DNA of 64,000 bases from Blautia parvula (GTDB lineage Bacteria; Bacillota; Clostridia; Lachnospirales; Lachnospiraceae), in NCBI RefSeq assembly GCF_020215665.1, contig NZ_CP084061.1:3642501-3706500 (forward strand). Reading direction: 5' to 3'. The notes under the pieces were generated by a model. It was not told the DNA's origin. It made no database searches and worked only from the letters and a program-made list of their open reading frames with translations. The first letter of the stretch is position 1. Every line of letters begins with the position of its first letter. The position numbers and the translations under genes are program-made. This document shows, piece after piece, positions 1-9,471 of the stretch.

Positions 1-275
1 ATGTCCATTGGCGTAAAGGGCCTCTTTGCCTCCCGTAAAAGTCCTTCAAAATATTCTACTGCCTTACGGGATGCATCCTGCCCATACTGTTCTCCCCCCA
101 TCCCGTCACAGACTATGTAGATCTGCTGTTTTGTTAATTCTGAAGTTCCTTTATAGCAGAATTCTCTGCTCTGATCGCTTATTTTCTCTGTATCAATCAG
201 AAAATCATCCTGATTTTCCGACCTGCCTCCCACTCTGGAACTGGCTGATATTTTAACACTGTTAATAGTCTTCAT
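1..275 (-). CDS. PP2C-type Ser/Thr phosphatase, N-terminal fragment (cut by window edge)
   Basis: Reading the minus strand from an ATG at 275 gives 91 codons open to the window edge. A Shine-Dalgarno GGGGAGA stands just upstream. The product has the PP2C opening: an S-R-V-G-G-R-S-E-N-Q-D-D stretch near residue 12 (metal-binding Asp in the ENQD motif), then the I-V-C-D-G-M-G-G motif near residue 60. These are family hallmarks of Mn/Mg-dependent protein phosphatases. It is the last visible gene of the FHA/kinase/phosphatase locus and would be a second PP2C besides the one at 5158-5922. It probably dephosphorylates targets of the two local kinases; that role is inferred from context. The C-terminal two thirds lie outside the window. 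Confidence 0.85.
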   Translation of the reverse strand, partial: MKTINSVKISASSRVGGRSENQDDFLIDTEKISDQSREFCYKGTSELTKQQIYIVCDGMGGEQYGQDASRKAVEYFEGLLREAKRPFTPMD

Positions 276-311
276 AGTCTCCCCATTCTTTATCACACTT
301 GTCATTGCTTC

Positions 312-3300
312 TTATTGCTCCAAAATAGCTTTTAGCTCTTCTTTCCCCAACTGATTCTTAGCCAGGAGCTGCCTGACAAGAAGGTCGATGGTATTCCGGG
401 ACTCTTTGACAATCTCGATGGCCTTTGTAAGCTCCTGTTTCAGCATCTCATTAACTTTCTGCCTTACTTCATCGCCCAGTGTTCCATGCTGCATTTCTTT
501 CTCTGAATACACGGCCAATCCGAATTCCTCATCCATTCCGTAACTGCAGATAATACTCCTGGCAATGCCGGTAGCCTGGCGCAGATCACCTGATGCTCCG
601 GTAGAATTACCGTCTTTTTTCCCGTAATAAACGATTTCTGCCGCTTTTCCTCCCAGTGCCGTGCGAATCATGCCCAGCATCTCCTCATAGGTACGGATAG
701 GCCTTTCACCGGAAGACTTCTGCATATACCCCCCATGTCCGCCTCTGGCTGCAATAGTCAGATAACAGGGCAGTTCCCCGTTCTTCCAGCTCAGAAGTGC
801 ATGGCCGGCTTCGTGCCTGGCTACACGTTCCAGATATTCCCTTCCCCAGTCTTTCTTTTCTCCGTGCATCGTGAGTTCAAAAGCTTCATCCAGAATCCTG
901 TCTGTGACAGCCGTTCGCATTTTATGAGCATTTCTTTTTGCCAGCTCCACCACAGATTCCAGATTCGCCAGACTCATTCCCACAGAACGTTCCGCAATCT
1001 GTTTTAAAATATCTTCTGATATCGCTGCCTGACATTTCCCTGTCTGCAGTTTCAGATACCGGTATCTGGCAGCCTCGTCCGGCAGTCCTACGCGTATCTT
1101 CCTGTCAAATCTGCGGGACAGGGCCTGGTCAATCACACCGATTCCCTCTGCCGAACGGTCTACCTCATAATTTGTGGCTGCCAGTACGAATATGGGGCGC
1201 CGGGGATCTGTCTTTATGCCATCCATTTCTGTAAGCAGGGCATTCAGTGTTGCCTCCTCTGCTCTTCCGGACTCTCCACCGGTGCGCTGCCGCCCAATCG
1301 TGTCTATTTCATCAATAAAAACTACAGAAGGCGCGTATTTTCTGGCTTTTCCAAACAGTTCCCGTATGGCTGCCGGACCGGTACCCGTATACTGTTTAAC
1401 AAAACTGCTGGCCTCCGCTGCCAGAAAAGTCACTCCTGATTCTCCCGCCATAGCTTTTGCCAAAAGTGTCTTTCCTGTACCCGGAGGACCGTACAGCAAT
1501 ACACCTTTTGGGGCAGTCAGCCCTTCTGCCAGGAATCTTCCGGGTTCCTTCAGATACTGTACAAAAAACTTCAGCTCTTCTTTCGCCGCATCTGCCCCAA
1601 TCACATCCTCAAAACGGACTTTGGGTCTTTCCGCATCAGTCATCACATGTTTCTCATCTCCGGCTGACAGTACCTGCTCCAGGGCAAAATCCCGAAGCCG
1701 GATTTTTATGGTTTTTCCGCCTTCCTCAATAATCGGCGCCGTGTCAAAAGTAAGAATTTTAGCCTGTTCCTTCAGCTGCCTGGCCATTCTCTGCATATAT
1801 GTGGCTTTCGCTATTCTGCGTATCTGTTCTGCTGCACCATCCCCGCTTTTCTGTCCTCCGCGTATCACCCCGCACACGCCTTCTGCTGCAAGCCTGCGCT
1901 CCAGCTCTTTATCTATGACAGCTTTCTGCCCGGCTCCTTCCACTTCTCCTTCCATCAAATAAATGGGAAGTTCCGGTATCTGTCTGTGGAGCATCCGGAT
2001 CCATCCCCTTATTTCTGCCAAATCGGAAGCACCCAATGGTACATGGTCAAAACAGCATATTGTTTTGGACATATCCGCATCCCGGCCGCTTCTGCAAAGA
2101 GGCTTCATCTGCAGTACAGCAAACTGTATATTCTGCGCCTCTACGATACCCGCAGCTTCCTCTTCCTCTTTCGCTGTATGGATGCGCAGCTCTTTCAGTT
2201 CCTTTTCCAGTTCCTTTTCCCCTGTGCCCAGAAGCAGCATGTCCGTCTGTCCGGGATTCTTGTAAAGCCGCCGAATCTCTTTCTTATCTTCCGGAATCTC
2301 GGTGACAAATTTCACGGTCTGAAGCGCGGAAAGGGACTTCTCTATATTTTCTTTTGTAAACAATTCAAACACTTTGCGCAGCTCATCCCGCAGAAAGTTT
2401 CCTGCTTTTGCGGACAGGTTCCTGGCATCCGGCTGACCTCCCTGGGCAAAAAGAAGACTTGTAAAAATGCTCTTTTCTCCCACAACTTTTATCTGATATG
2501 TATCTTCAAACTGCTTGGCAGCTTTGACGAAGGATTGTTCGCATATATTTTCCAGGTCTTTTGCCTGCAAATGACGAAACATCAGTACATACCCTGTACT
2601 CATTCTGGAACAGACTGCCTGAGGAAAGTAGGGAATACCGGTTGCCGGATCCACATCTGCGCCCAAAGCATCCAGTATTTTCTTTGGTGATAAATCTGCC
2701 GCATCCGGAGCATCCTCCGCCTCATATATGGTCCTGCCCGCATTCGTGGTAAAGATAATGATAGTGTCTTTGAAGGAGATCTTATTTCCTTCATATAAAT
2801 CTGTCAGACTTCCTGCATCCAGAATTTGAAGAAAAAGATGAATAACTCCCCTGGAAGCCTTTTCCACTTCATCAAAGAGCAAAACACACCTGGGATTTTT
2901 TTCTACGAATTCGGTCAGAATACCTTTTTTCGCATTGTTGTACGTTTTTGCAAATCCTGCCAAATCGCATTCGGAATCCTTGTGTGAATAACCACTCATA
3001 TCCAGACGTAAAAATGGCAGTTCCATTTCTTTTGCCGCTTCCTCTGCAAGGAATGTCTTACCGACCCCCGGAGGACCTGCGAATAGGAAAATACCGCTGG
3101 GTTTTCTCCGCTCCGGGTTGACGGCCTCTGTTATGCCGGCGTTCCAGATTCCGTCTGCAAAAGCATTTACCGCATGTTCCTGCCCATGTATCCGTGCAAG
3201 AAGTGTTTCCCTGAGTCTGCCTACTTTATCCACAAGGTGTTGTATCTGCTCTTTCCTGTGTATTTCCACCTCACTCAGGGGGGTTGTATGGTTTATATAT

Positions 3301-3674
3301 GTTTTCAGCACTCTCACCGAAGTCAGCACTCTCTCCCCACGCCGTTCCGCACCTGCAATACACAGGGCCAGGAAAAGCTTGCAGCTCTCCTCTGCCCTTT
3401 TGTCATCTGCTGTCTCCTGATTTCCGTGATGCCTGATATAGCGAATAATATCCTCAGCCGGTACTTCCTTCAATACACTGTTCAAATCAAAAACTTCCTG
3501 CAGCATCGCATCATCCGGTGCCAAATGCAGATATCCGGCCATAAGCTCTACAGGCATTCCTGCAGCTTTAATAATTTCCAGAAGGATCCGGTCCTCTCCA
3601 CTGAACCCGGCATTTTCTCTTTTATGATTTTCCGCCATTTTGATGGCATAAAGAAAAACTTTTGAATACTTCAT
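312..3674 (-). CDS. Tandem AAA+ protein: ClpA/B-type ATPase fused to FtsH-type zinc metalloprotease
   Basis: This 1120-residue protein carries two different AAA+ modules. The first has a Clp-type Walker A (GPPGVGKT near residue 200) and Walker B (LLFDEVEKA near 265), as in the second ATPase domain of ClpA/ClpB. After a linker of about 250 residues comes an FtsH module: Walker A GPPGTGKT near 730, Walker B FIDEID, the second region of homology, the zinc site HEAGH near 953 and a downstream D-L-R-Q-A-T that fits the third ligand. FtsH normally has N-terminal membrane helices and one AAA domain in about 620-650 residues. Here the helices are missing, so the protein is probably cytosolic. It lies 17 bp after the FHA-kinase gene. 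Energy-dependent proteolysis is well supported; substrates and the role of the Clp-like half are unknown. Confidence 0.85.
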   Translation of the reverse strand: MKYSKVFLYAIKMAENHKRENAGFSGEDRILLEIIKAAGMPVELMAGYLHLAPDDAMLQEVFDLNSVLKEVPAEDIIRYIRHHGNQETADDKRAEESCKLFLALCIAGAERRGERVLTSVRVLKTYINHTTPLSEVEIHRKEQIQHLVDKVGRLRETLLARIHGQEHAVNAFADGIWNAGITEAVNPERRKPSGIFLFAGPPGVGKTFLAEEAAKEMELPFLRLDMSGYSHKDSECDLAGFAKTYNNAKKGILTEFVEKNPRCVLLFDEVEKASRGVIHLFLQILDAGSLTDLYEGNKISFKDTIIIFTTNAGRTIYEAEDAPDAADLSPKKILDALGADVDPATGIPYFPQAVCSRMSTGYVLMFRHLQAKDLENICEQSFVKAAKQFEDTYQIKVVGEKSIFTSLLFAQGGQPDARNLSAKAGNFLRDELRKVFELFTKENIEKSLSALQTVKFVTEIPEDKKEIRRLYKNPGQTDMLLLGTGEKELEKELKELRIHTAKEEEEAAGIVEAQNIQFAVLQMKPLCRSGRDADMSKTICCFDHVPLGASDLAEIRGWIRMLHRQIPELPIYLMEGEVEGAGQKAVIDKELERRLAAEGVCGVIRGGQKSGDGAAEQIRRIAKATYMQRMARQLKEQAKILTFDTAPIIEEGGKTIKIRLRDFALEQVLSAGDEKHVMTDAERPKVRFEDVIGADAAKEELKFFVQYLKEPGRFLAEGLTAPKGVLLYGPPGTGKTLLAKAMAGESGVTFLAAEASSFVKQYTGTGPAAIRELFGKARKYAPSVVFIDEIDTIGRQRTGGESGRAEEATLNALLTEMDGIKTDPRRPIFVLAATNYEVDRSAEGIGVIDQALSRRFDRKIRVGLPDEAARYRYLKLQTGKCQAAISEDILKQIAERSVGMSLANLESVVELAKRNAHKMRTAVTDRILDEAFELTMHGEKKDWGREYLERVARHEAGHALLSWKNGELPCYLTIAARGGHGGYMQKSSGERPIRTYEEMLGMIRTALGGKAAEIVYYGKKDGNSTGASGDLRQATGIARSIICSYGMDEEFGLAVYSEKEMQHGTLGDEVRQKVNEMLKQELTKAIEIVKESRNTIDLLVRQLLAKNQLGKEELKAILEQ

Positions 3675-3691
3675 AATATTCCCCCTTAATT

Positions 3692-5035
3692 TTATTTCAA
3701 AGCCTCCAGAATCTGATTTTTAAATTCTCTGGCTGTTGTATAGGTACTGCTCTCTTTCTCTTCCTCTTTGAGCACTTTATCAATTACCTTTGCCAGTCTG
3801 ACCGGGATTCCGGGGTTTCTGGTCAAAATAGGCTGAACATCATTTTTATAGATATATTCATAAATATCTTTACAGCCGTTTTGGTCGCGCACATACCTTC
3901 CTGTAAGAAGATAATAATATGTAGCTGCTGCTGACCATACATCCACCTCAGGCTTTGCGTCCCGATAGTGATTAAGCTGCTTTCTGGAGCAGAATAAGGC
4001 GGAGCCGCAGTACTGTCCTGACAATGTAGGTAATCCCCCTGCAGTCTGTCCTGCAAGTTCAAAGGCTTTGGCAAGACCAAAGTCAGAAAGTTTAACCGTG
4101 CCGTCCTCTGCCAACAGTATATTCTGAGGTTTAATGTCTCTGTGCACCACACCTCTTACCTGCCTTTTACCTCCCTTTGATTCCATGATAATCTGCGCAT
4201 TATGAGCATAATCCAGGGCATCTAATATCTGGCATATAATTTCCGTTGCAAGACGCAGCCCCAATTTGCCTCCATTGTTTGCACACAGATCCTCCAGGCT
4301 GCCCCCTTTGCAGTATTCCATAAGAATGTGAAAATCCCTGCCGCTGAAAAGCAGCTGATGGGTTGTTACAATGTTTGGATGCTTCAGCTGCATCATAACA
4401 GATGCTTCCCGCATGAACCAGAAGCGTTTCTGGGGATTCGTCTGCGCAGCGGGATGCATGAGCTTTAATGCCATCTGTTTATGGGTTTTTACATCCTCCA
4501 CTAACTGTACACTGGCAAACCCTCCATGCCCCAGCGTTTTCAATATTCTGAGACCCACAACTGCGTTGGCATACTCCCGTTCTGCTTCTTCCTGTTTTTT
4601 AATGGCTTCATTGACTATATCGGAAATCTGCATTTTTCCGTCCGGCTTCTCTTCTTCGATATTCACGATGAACTGTTCCCTGTGCCCTGCAGTTCCCATA
4701 CCTATCACGTCACTGTCCTTAAGCCTGACCTCACGGTAGGAGCCTCTTCTTCCCTCCTCCGCTGACATGCCGTCCTCTCTTTTTCCGATGATCCTGCCGT
4801 TTACATAGGTTCCGTTAAGACTTCCCATATCTCTGACAACGACATATGGAGGGTCAATTTTGAAAAATGTATTAAACCTGGAAATCCTGTCATTACCTGT
4901 TACATTTATTTTATTTACAATGGTTCTGTCTTCTTTTGCCGTTCTTCCGATGATTGCTGTATCTACGCAATGAAATGTCCATGTCTGTCCCTTCAGACTT
5001 CCTTCTATACATTTGATGGTTACCATATCACTCAT
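3692..5035 (-). CDS. FHA domain-Ser/Thr protein kinase fusion
   Basis: 447 residues, soluble, no membrane segment. Residues about 20-115 form an FHA phosphothreonine-binding domain, with I-I-G-R near the start and G-S-L-N-G-T-Y-V-N-G near the end. The usual Ser-Arg-x-His motif reads S-R-F-N, so the His is replaced. Residues about 165-440 form a Hanks-type kinase: glycine loop L-G-H-G-G-F-A-S-V, catalytic Lys in M-A-L-K, H-R-D-I-K-P-Q-N near 297 and D-F-G. The start is supported by GGAGGAGG upstream of the ATG. An FHA domain attached to a kinase usually targets it to phosphorylated partners, plausibly the membrane LRR kinase or FHA protein upstream. It sits between the PP2C and AAA+ genes. Confidence 0.9.
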   Translation of the reverse strand: MSDMVTIKCIEGSLKGQTWTFHCVDTAIIGRTAKEDRTIVNKINVTGNDRISRFNTFFKIDPPYVVVRDMGSLNGTYVNGRIIGKREDGMSAEEGRRGSYREVRLKDSDVIGMGTAGHREQFIVNIEEEKPDGKMQISDIVNEAIKKQEEAEREYANAVVGLRILKTLGHGGFASVQLVEDVKTHKQMALKLMHPAAQTNPQKRFWFMREASVMMQLKHPNIVTTHQLLFSGRDFHILMEYCKGGSLEDLCANNGGKLGLRLATEIICQILDALDYAHNAQIIMESKGGKRQVRGVVHRDIKPQNILLAEDGTVKLSDFGLAKAFELAGQTAGGLPTLSGQYCGSALFCSRKQLNHYRDAKPEVDVWSAAATYYYLLTGRYVRDQNGCKDIYEYIYKNDVQPILTRNPGIPVRLAKVIDKVLKEEEKESSTYTTAREFKNQILEALK

Positions 5036-5157
5036 GATTCTTCCTCCTCCATATCTGTTTGTTATCTTACTGGTAACTGTTCCGTACTCCCGCCTTTGGC
5101 GATGAAATTTTTACCGCTGCTGAATAGTAACTATTATTGTACCATATACCAATTTAC

Positions 5158-5922
5158 TCATATCATTACTTTCAGGCAGATCACGGAAATATTATCTCTT
5201 CCTCCGGCAGAATTTGCTGCCTGAATCAAACCTGTACATATTTTTTCCGGCTTCTTTCTGTTTCTGATTATTTTAAGCATCCGGGAGTCCTTCACAAGCC
5301 CATGAAGGCCGTCACTGCAGAGTAGAATGGTCTCTCCCGGTTTGGTATCCGTAACAGTTACGTCTGCTGTGGCCGGACTCTGCATCCCCACGTATCGTGT
5401 AAGCATGGAAGAGAAATGCTCTCTTTTTATCTCTGTTTCAGACATATCTCCATGCTCCCGGGCAGCCTGTGCAAAATTATGGTCTACTGTAACCTGACGC
5501 ATTTTCGTATCATAGCGGACAATTTTATATCCCCTGCTGTCACCCATGTGAATCCAGATGGCCTTCCCACCCAGAAGCATGACACCTGTAAAAGTGGCAC
5601 CGTACTGGATAGCTCCATGGCAATTCCCCTTTTCATAAATTTTATTGCTGACCTCCTCCAATCCCTGTCTGAGTTCTTCTGCTGCCCGGTTCACATCCTG
5701 GTGTTCTATATAGTTTTTCCGTACCTCTTTTGCCACCACAAGCATTGTCTTAACTGCTAATTCTGCTGTAAGCGTCCCATACAAAACGCCTCCCATTCCA
5801 TCCGCCACCGCAAAAAATTCTGCCGCCCGGGAACAAAGAATCCTGTCCTGGTTTTCTGTTCTTACTTTTCCTATATCTGTTCTTACAGCCGCCAATACTC
5901 CGCATTGTTTTTTCATCTTCAT
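5158..5922 (-). CDS. PP2C-family Ser/Thr protein phosphatase (PrpC/Stp-like)
   Basis: 254 residues, the usual length for bacterial stand-alone PP2C enzymes. All core motifs are visible: R-T-E-N-Q-D with the first metal Asp, V-A-D-G-M-G-G, G-D-S-R-G-Y near the middle, L-L-C-S-D-G-L and the terminal G-R-D-N-I-S-V-I. It should remove phosphate from Ser/Thr residues in a Mn/Mg-dependent way, opposing the adjacent kinases. It lies between a membrane FHA protein and the FHA-kinase, an arrangement like pstP in the actinobacterial cluster. The upstream ribosome site is modest, so a start two codons later cannot be excluded. Confidence 0.9.
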   Translation of the reverse strand: MKMKKQCGVLAAVRTDIGKVRTENQDRILCSRAAEFFAVADGMGGVLYGTLTAELAVKTMLVVAKEVRKNYIEHQDVNRAAEELRQGLEEVSNKIYEKGNCHGAIQYGATFTGVMLLGGKAIWIHMGDSRGYKIVRYDTKMRQVTVDHNFAQAAREHGDMSETEIKREHFSSMLTRYVGMQSPATADVTVTDTKPGETILLCSDGLHGLVKDSRMLKIIRNRKKPEKICTGLIQAANSAGGRDNISVICLKVMI

Positions 5923-5973
5923 AATTCCGCCTGTCCTTTCTTATCACTGACTGTTTCTATGGATTCTTCTGAT

Positions 5974-6540
5974 TCAATCTCTTTTTATTTCAGACTTACC
6001 GCCTTTTACCTGCGTACCACTTCCCCATACTCGTGTGTGGCCTTCATCGTTTCGGGAAAAATCATCCATGATATTTGCCCTGGATATCCTGCAGGCTACA
6101 TTTCCAAGATAAAGTGTCATCCTGTCTTCCAAATCTATCTGATATACTTTCTTATTCTTATAATATACACCATTCCTGGAACCGCAGTCTTTTAGAAAAA
6201 AACCTTTTTCATCACTGGCAATAACCGCATGCTTTTCTGACACATAGGAACTCCTGATTCTCAGGTCACACATCCTCCCCCTTCCTATATAGAACCCTTT
6301 CGTTCCCACATCACCGATTTCCTTTCGCTTTACCACATTTCCCTTCGAATCCAACACTTCTATTTTCCAGAACCCCATAATGTGTGTCTCCATCATTCTG
6401 TCTTTTACTTCCTGAAACTCCTCCCCGAGCTCTCCCATCTCCGGCGGAATTTTTCCCAGCCCACCGCATACCCGGGTGATCACAAAAATAATCACTCCCA
6501 ATATTAAAATAACGGTTATCTGACCTAATAAACTTGACAT
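5974..6540 (-). CDS. Membrane-anchored FHA domain protein
   Basis: 188 residues. One N-terminal membrane helix (residues about 6-25, rich in V/I/L) is followed by a short linker and an FHA domain from about 75 to 165. The FHA hallmarks are intact: Y-I-G-R-G-R, S-E-K-H and G-S-R-N-G. The domain should face the cytoplasm and bind a phosphothreonine peptide, making the protein a docking point at the membrane like FhaB/FipA of the mycobacterial cell-division cluster. Start chosen from AGGAGGTAAGGAGC directly before the ATG. A terminator separates it from the LRR kinase upstream, so it probably has its own promoter; a TATAAT lies at 6581-6586 but with a poor -35. Confidence 0.88.
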   Translation of the reverse strand: MSSLLGQITVILILGVIIFVITRVCGGLGKIPPEMGELGEEFQEVKDRMMETHIMGFWKIEVLDSKGNVVKRKEIGDVGTKGFYIGRGRMCDLRIRSSYVSEKHAVIASDEKGFFLKDCGSRNGVYYKNKKVYQIDLEDRMTLYLGNVACRISRANIMDDFSRNDEGHTRVWGSGTQVKGGKSEIKRD

Positions 6541-6626
6541 GCTCCTTACCTCCTGTGTGGATTATTTTTTAACTATCCTCATTATATCTCTTTTGATTAC
6601 AGGACTTTATTTATAAATAACCACCT

Positions 6627-6655
6627 AAAAAAAGAGGCGCCCCCCGGCAGCCTCT
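6627..6655 (-). terminator. Rho-independent terminator after the LRR kinase
   Basis: On the minus strand a GAGGC/GCCTC-based GC-rich hairpin (6634-6655) is followed by a run of seven T. It lies 17 bp after the kinase stop codon and before the FHA gene, so it divides the signalling locus into two transcription units or attenuates read-through. Confidence 0.75.
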
Positions 6656-6671
6656 TTTCCGTGATTGTTCC

Positions 6672-9437
6672 TTAATTTTTTTTATTTAACTCCCTGATTT
6701 CCTCCATCTTTTCCTTCATTTCCTCTTCGCTCCAAAAGGGAAGCTGCATATAAGAAGCCTCTTTGTGTTTCTCTTCAAATGCTTTGGAGTAATTTGCCTG
6801 CTGCTCCACAGGCACTCCCACAAACCAAAGCCCCTTTGTATAAGAGGATTCCATGATCGCTGAGTAATCCAGATCCTCTGTATAACTGATAATTACTCTG
6901 TCCTGACTGCTATTCACCTTTTGAAGACTGGTGAGGGGAGTATAGTCAGCTATTGGATTGCCCTGAAGGGCAAGCACTTTATACTCGATGCCTGCAGGAA
7001 GCCCGGAAATATCCGTTATCCGGTTCTGATCCAGCAGAAGCCCCTCCACGTCTGTTCCAAGTGCGCTCAAAACCGTAATATCCTGTATCCGATTTCCTCC
7101 CAAATCCATATAAGACAGTTCCTTGCTGTCCTTCACCGCTGTGATATCTTCTATCTGATTTCCCCGGACAGACAGTATCTTCAGATTCCATTTCTTCTCA
7201 AGCCCTGCAAGGGACGAAAGCTGATTGTTATCTGCCCTTATTTCGGACAGCTTCTGACATCCTGCCAAAGGTTCCAAAGTCGTAATCTGATTATCCGAAA
7301 TTCTCAGGGTCATAAGCTCAGTAAAGGAATTATCTAAGGCGGAGATATCCGCAATCCGGTTTTTTTCCAGATTCAAATATTCTAACTTACTGCAGCTTCT
7401 GATCGGGCTGATATCCGTAATCCGGTTCCTGTCAAGTTCCAGGCTCACAAGTCTTGTCATTTCCAAAAGGACGGAAACATCCTGAATCTGGTTTTCCCCT
7501 AAATCCAGCAGCCGCAATTCCCTGCATCCGTTCAATGGTGACATATCCGAGACCTGATTGCCTCTAAGCCGCACTGAGCTGAGGTCCTGACAGAACGTCA
7601 AAGGGGTAATGTCTGTAATTCCGGCCTGGCCTGTTTCTTCTGTCCGGCTTACATTTAATTCTTTTAATTTTCCACATGCCTCCAATGCTGACAGATCATC
7701 TATGCCTGAGTTTTCTCCGCTAAACCTGGTAAGATTCGTACAATATCCTATGAAGGACCAGTCACACCCCTGTATAAATGTATTGTCCAGCTCCAGAGTG
7801 CGAAGATTTCCCATCCCTTTCAAAAATTCCAGGGTACGAATCCCCTTTGTATCGGACAAAACCAATGTATCCAGGCCGGTAAATCCCGCAAGAGAAGCGC
7901 CAACCTCCGATAAATCAGCATAATTTATCCTTAATTTTTCAATCTGAGGATAACTGCCGTCCGCAAATATCTGCCCGTTAAGACTCTGAAAATTTTCCCG
8001 GTCTCCGATTATCTCCAGATATTTCAGATTCTCCAGCTTCTCCAGGGGTTTCAGCGAAGTAAATCCGATACAGTCTCTGATCCGGATCTGCTCCAGATTC
8101 TCCATAGCAGCCATCCCTTGGATTGCCTGATCATCCAGCCTGCAGGATTCAAGATACAGAGATGTCCTTTTCTTGTCTTTTCCCACTTGTTTCAGTATCT
8201 CCGGTGTTACTGTCATATCCCGTATGAGAGATGACATATCTGTATACTTATAAGGATTGGCTCTCCACGCAGTGATAATACTGATCAGTATTATAAATAG
8301 TATAAGCCCTGCTGTTCCCATTAAAAGAAATTTCTTATTTCTAAATATTCCTGTTTTCTCTCTTTTTTCCTTTCTTTTTACTTCGTATACTTTAGTATCC
8401 GCTTCTGAGCTCTCTTCGTTTTTTGCTTCTATGACCTCTGCTTCTGCACTCTTTTCTTTCTCATTCTCCCATCCCTCTCCCCCTACTGTAGCCAGGTCTT
8501 CTGAAAAGTTCTCCGCTCCTCTTTCCCCGGCAGTTCTTTCCTGTTCCCCCAAAGCAGTTTGTATTTTGTCAAGCAGTTCCTCCATGGACTGTATACGGTC
8601 CTCCCTGCGGACTGCCATTCCTTTCATCAGCACCTCTTCCAGTGCGGGAGCAATCTCCACGCCAAGGTCAGAAGGCCTGGAAATCCGGTCCTCGTGCAAG
8701 CGCTGCAGGCTGTATTGGGGGGTAACCCCGGTTATGCATTTATAGATTGTGGCACACATTGCATATACATCGGTCCATGGTCCCTGATCGTGACCACCTC
8801 TGCACTGCTCTTCCGGAGCATAACCCGGTTTATAAATGATACTGAGCGTCCCCTCTGCATTTTCCACATCCCTGGCCGCCCCAAAGTCCAGCAGTTTTAT
8901 CTCATTTCCTTCCAGCACCATAATATTGTCCGGACTGATATCCCTGTGTATCAATCCTTTTTTGTGAATCTTCTCCAAAACCCGCATTACCGGTTTCATG
9001 TAATCAAGAGCCAGAAAAACGGGCAGCCTTCCGTACTTTTCTATATATTTTTCTAAGGTAATACCATCCAGATACTCCATGACAATATAGACTGTCTGAT
9101 TGGCTTCAAAATAATCTCTTACATTTACAATACCCGGATTACCGGCAAGCCTGGCCATGGTTCTGGCTTCCTCCAAAAATCTCTGTTTCTCTTTTTCCGA
9201 AACATAACTCTGCTTTTTATATTCTTTGACTGCTACCGGCATCTTCAGAACCAAATCCTGCGCCAGATATGTAGTCCCAAAACCACCGGAGCCGATCACT
9301 TTCTGAATCTCATATTTTTCATTCACAACGGTTCCCAATGGCAATCTTCCCAGTATAGCTTCATCCAACACTTTTTCCCCCTCACACTGTCTCAACGTGC
9401 AATGTTCTATGGTACATCTAAAACTTTTTTTAATCAT
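6672..9437 (-). CDS. Membrane Ser/Thr kinase with extracellular leucine-rich repeats
   Basis: About 921 residues. A short Cys-containing leader precedes a Hanks-type kinase: glycine loop G-S-G-G-F-G, V-A-V-K, H-R-D-I-S-P-D-N, L-L-D-F-G and the A-P-E motif in the activation segment. A charged low-complexity linker leads to one membrane helix near residues 372-392. The outer half is a long internalin-like LRR array with many L-x-x-L-x-L-x-x-N units (for example the repeated N-x-I-x-D-I-S pattern). This is an inside-out counterpart of plant receptor-like kinases, with the kinase N-terminal and the LRR sensor C-terminal outside. The frame also opens upstream to an ATG at 9494 inside the PBP gene; I prefer 9437 because it avoids that overlap, but the ribosome site is weak at both. 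Ligand unknown; location beside SEDS/PBP genes suggests envelope sensing. Confidence 0.88.
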   Translation of the reverse strand: MIKKSFRCTIEHCTLRQCEGEKVLDEAILGRLPLGTVVNEKYEIQKVIGSGGFGTTYLAQDLVLKMPVAVKEYKKQSYVSEKEKQRFLEEARTMARLAGNPGIVNVRDYFEANQTVYIVMEYLDGITLEKYIEKYGRLPVFLALDYMKPVMRVLEKIHKKGLIHRDISPDNIMVLEGNEIKLLDFGAARDVENAEGTLSIIYKPGYAPEEQCRGGHDQGPWTDVYAMCATIYKCITGVTPQYSLQRLHEDRISRPSDLGVEIAPALEEVLMKGMAVRREDRIQSMEELLDKIQTALGEQERTAGERGAENFSEDLATVGGEGWENEKEKSAEAEVIEAKNEESSEADTKVYEVKRKEKREKTGIFRNKKFLLMGTAGLILFIILISIITAWRANPYKYTDMSSLIRDMTVTPEILKQVGKDKKRTSLYLESCRLDDQAIQGMAAMENLEQIRIRDCIGFTSLKPLEKLENLKYLEIIGDRENFQSLNGQIFADGSYPQIEKLRINYADLSEVGASLAGFTGLDTLVLSDTKGIRTLEFLKGMGNLRTLELDNTFIQGCDWSFIGYCTNLTRFSGENSGIDDLSALEACGKLKELNVSRTEETGQAGITDITPLTFCQDLSSVRLRGNQVSDMSPLNGCRELRLLDLGENQIQDVSVLLEMTRLVSLELDRNRITDISPIRSCSKLEYLNLEKNRIADISALDNSFTELMTLRISDNQITTLEPLAGCQKLSEIRADNNQLSSLAGLEKKWNLKILSVRGNQIEDITAVKDSKELSYMDLGGNRIQDITVLSALGTDVEGLLLDQNRITDISGLPAGIEYKVLALQGNPIADYTPLTSLQKVNSSQDRVIISYTEDLDYSAIMESSYTKGLWFVGVPVEQQANYSKAFEEKHKEASYMQLPFWSEEEMKEKMEEIRELNKKN

Positions 9438-9471
9438 ACTATATTTTTCACGCCTGTTCCATATATTTCTA

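Noticed and set aside
1174-1962. 262-codon open frame on the plus strand opposite the AAA+ protease
   Set aside because: Ser/Pro-rich antisense shadow of a strongly supported minus-strand gene.
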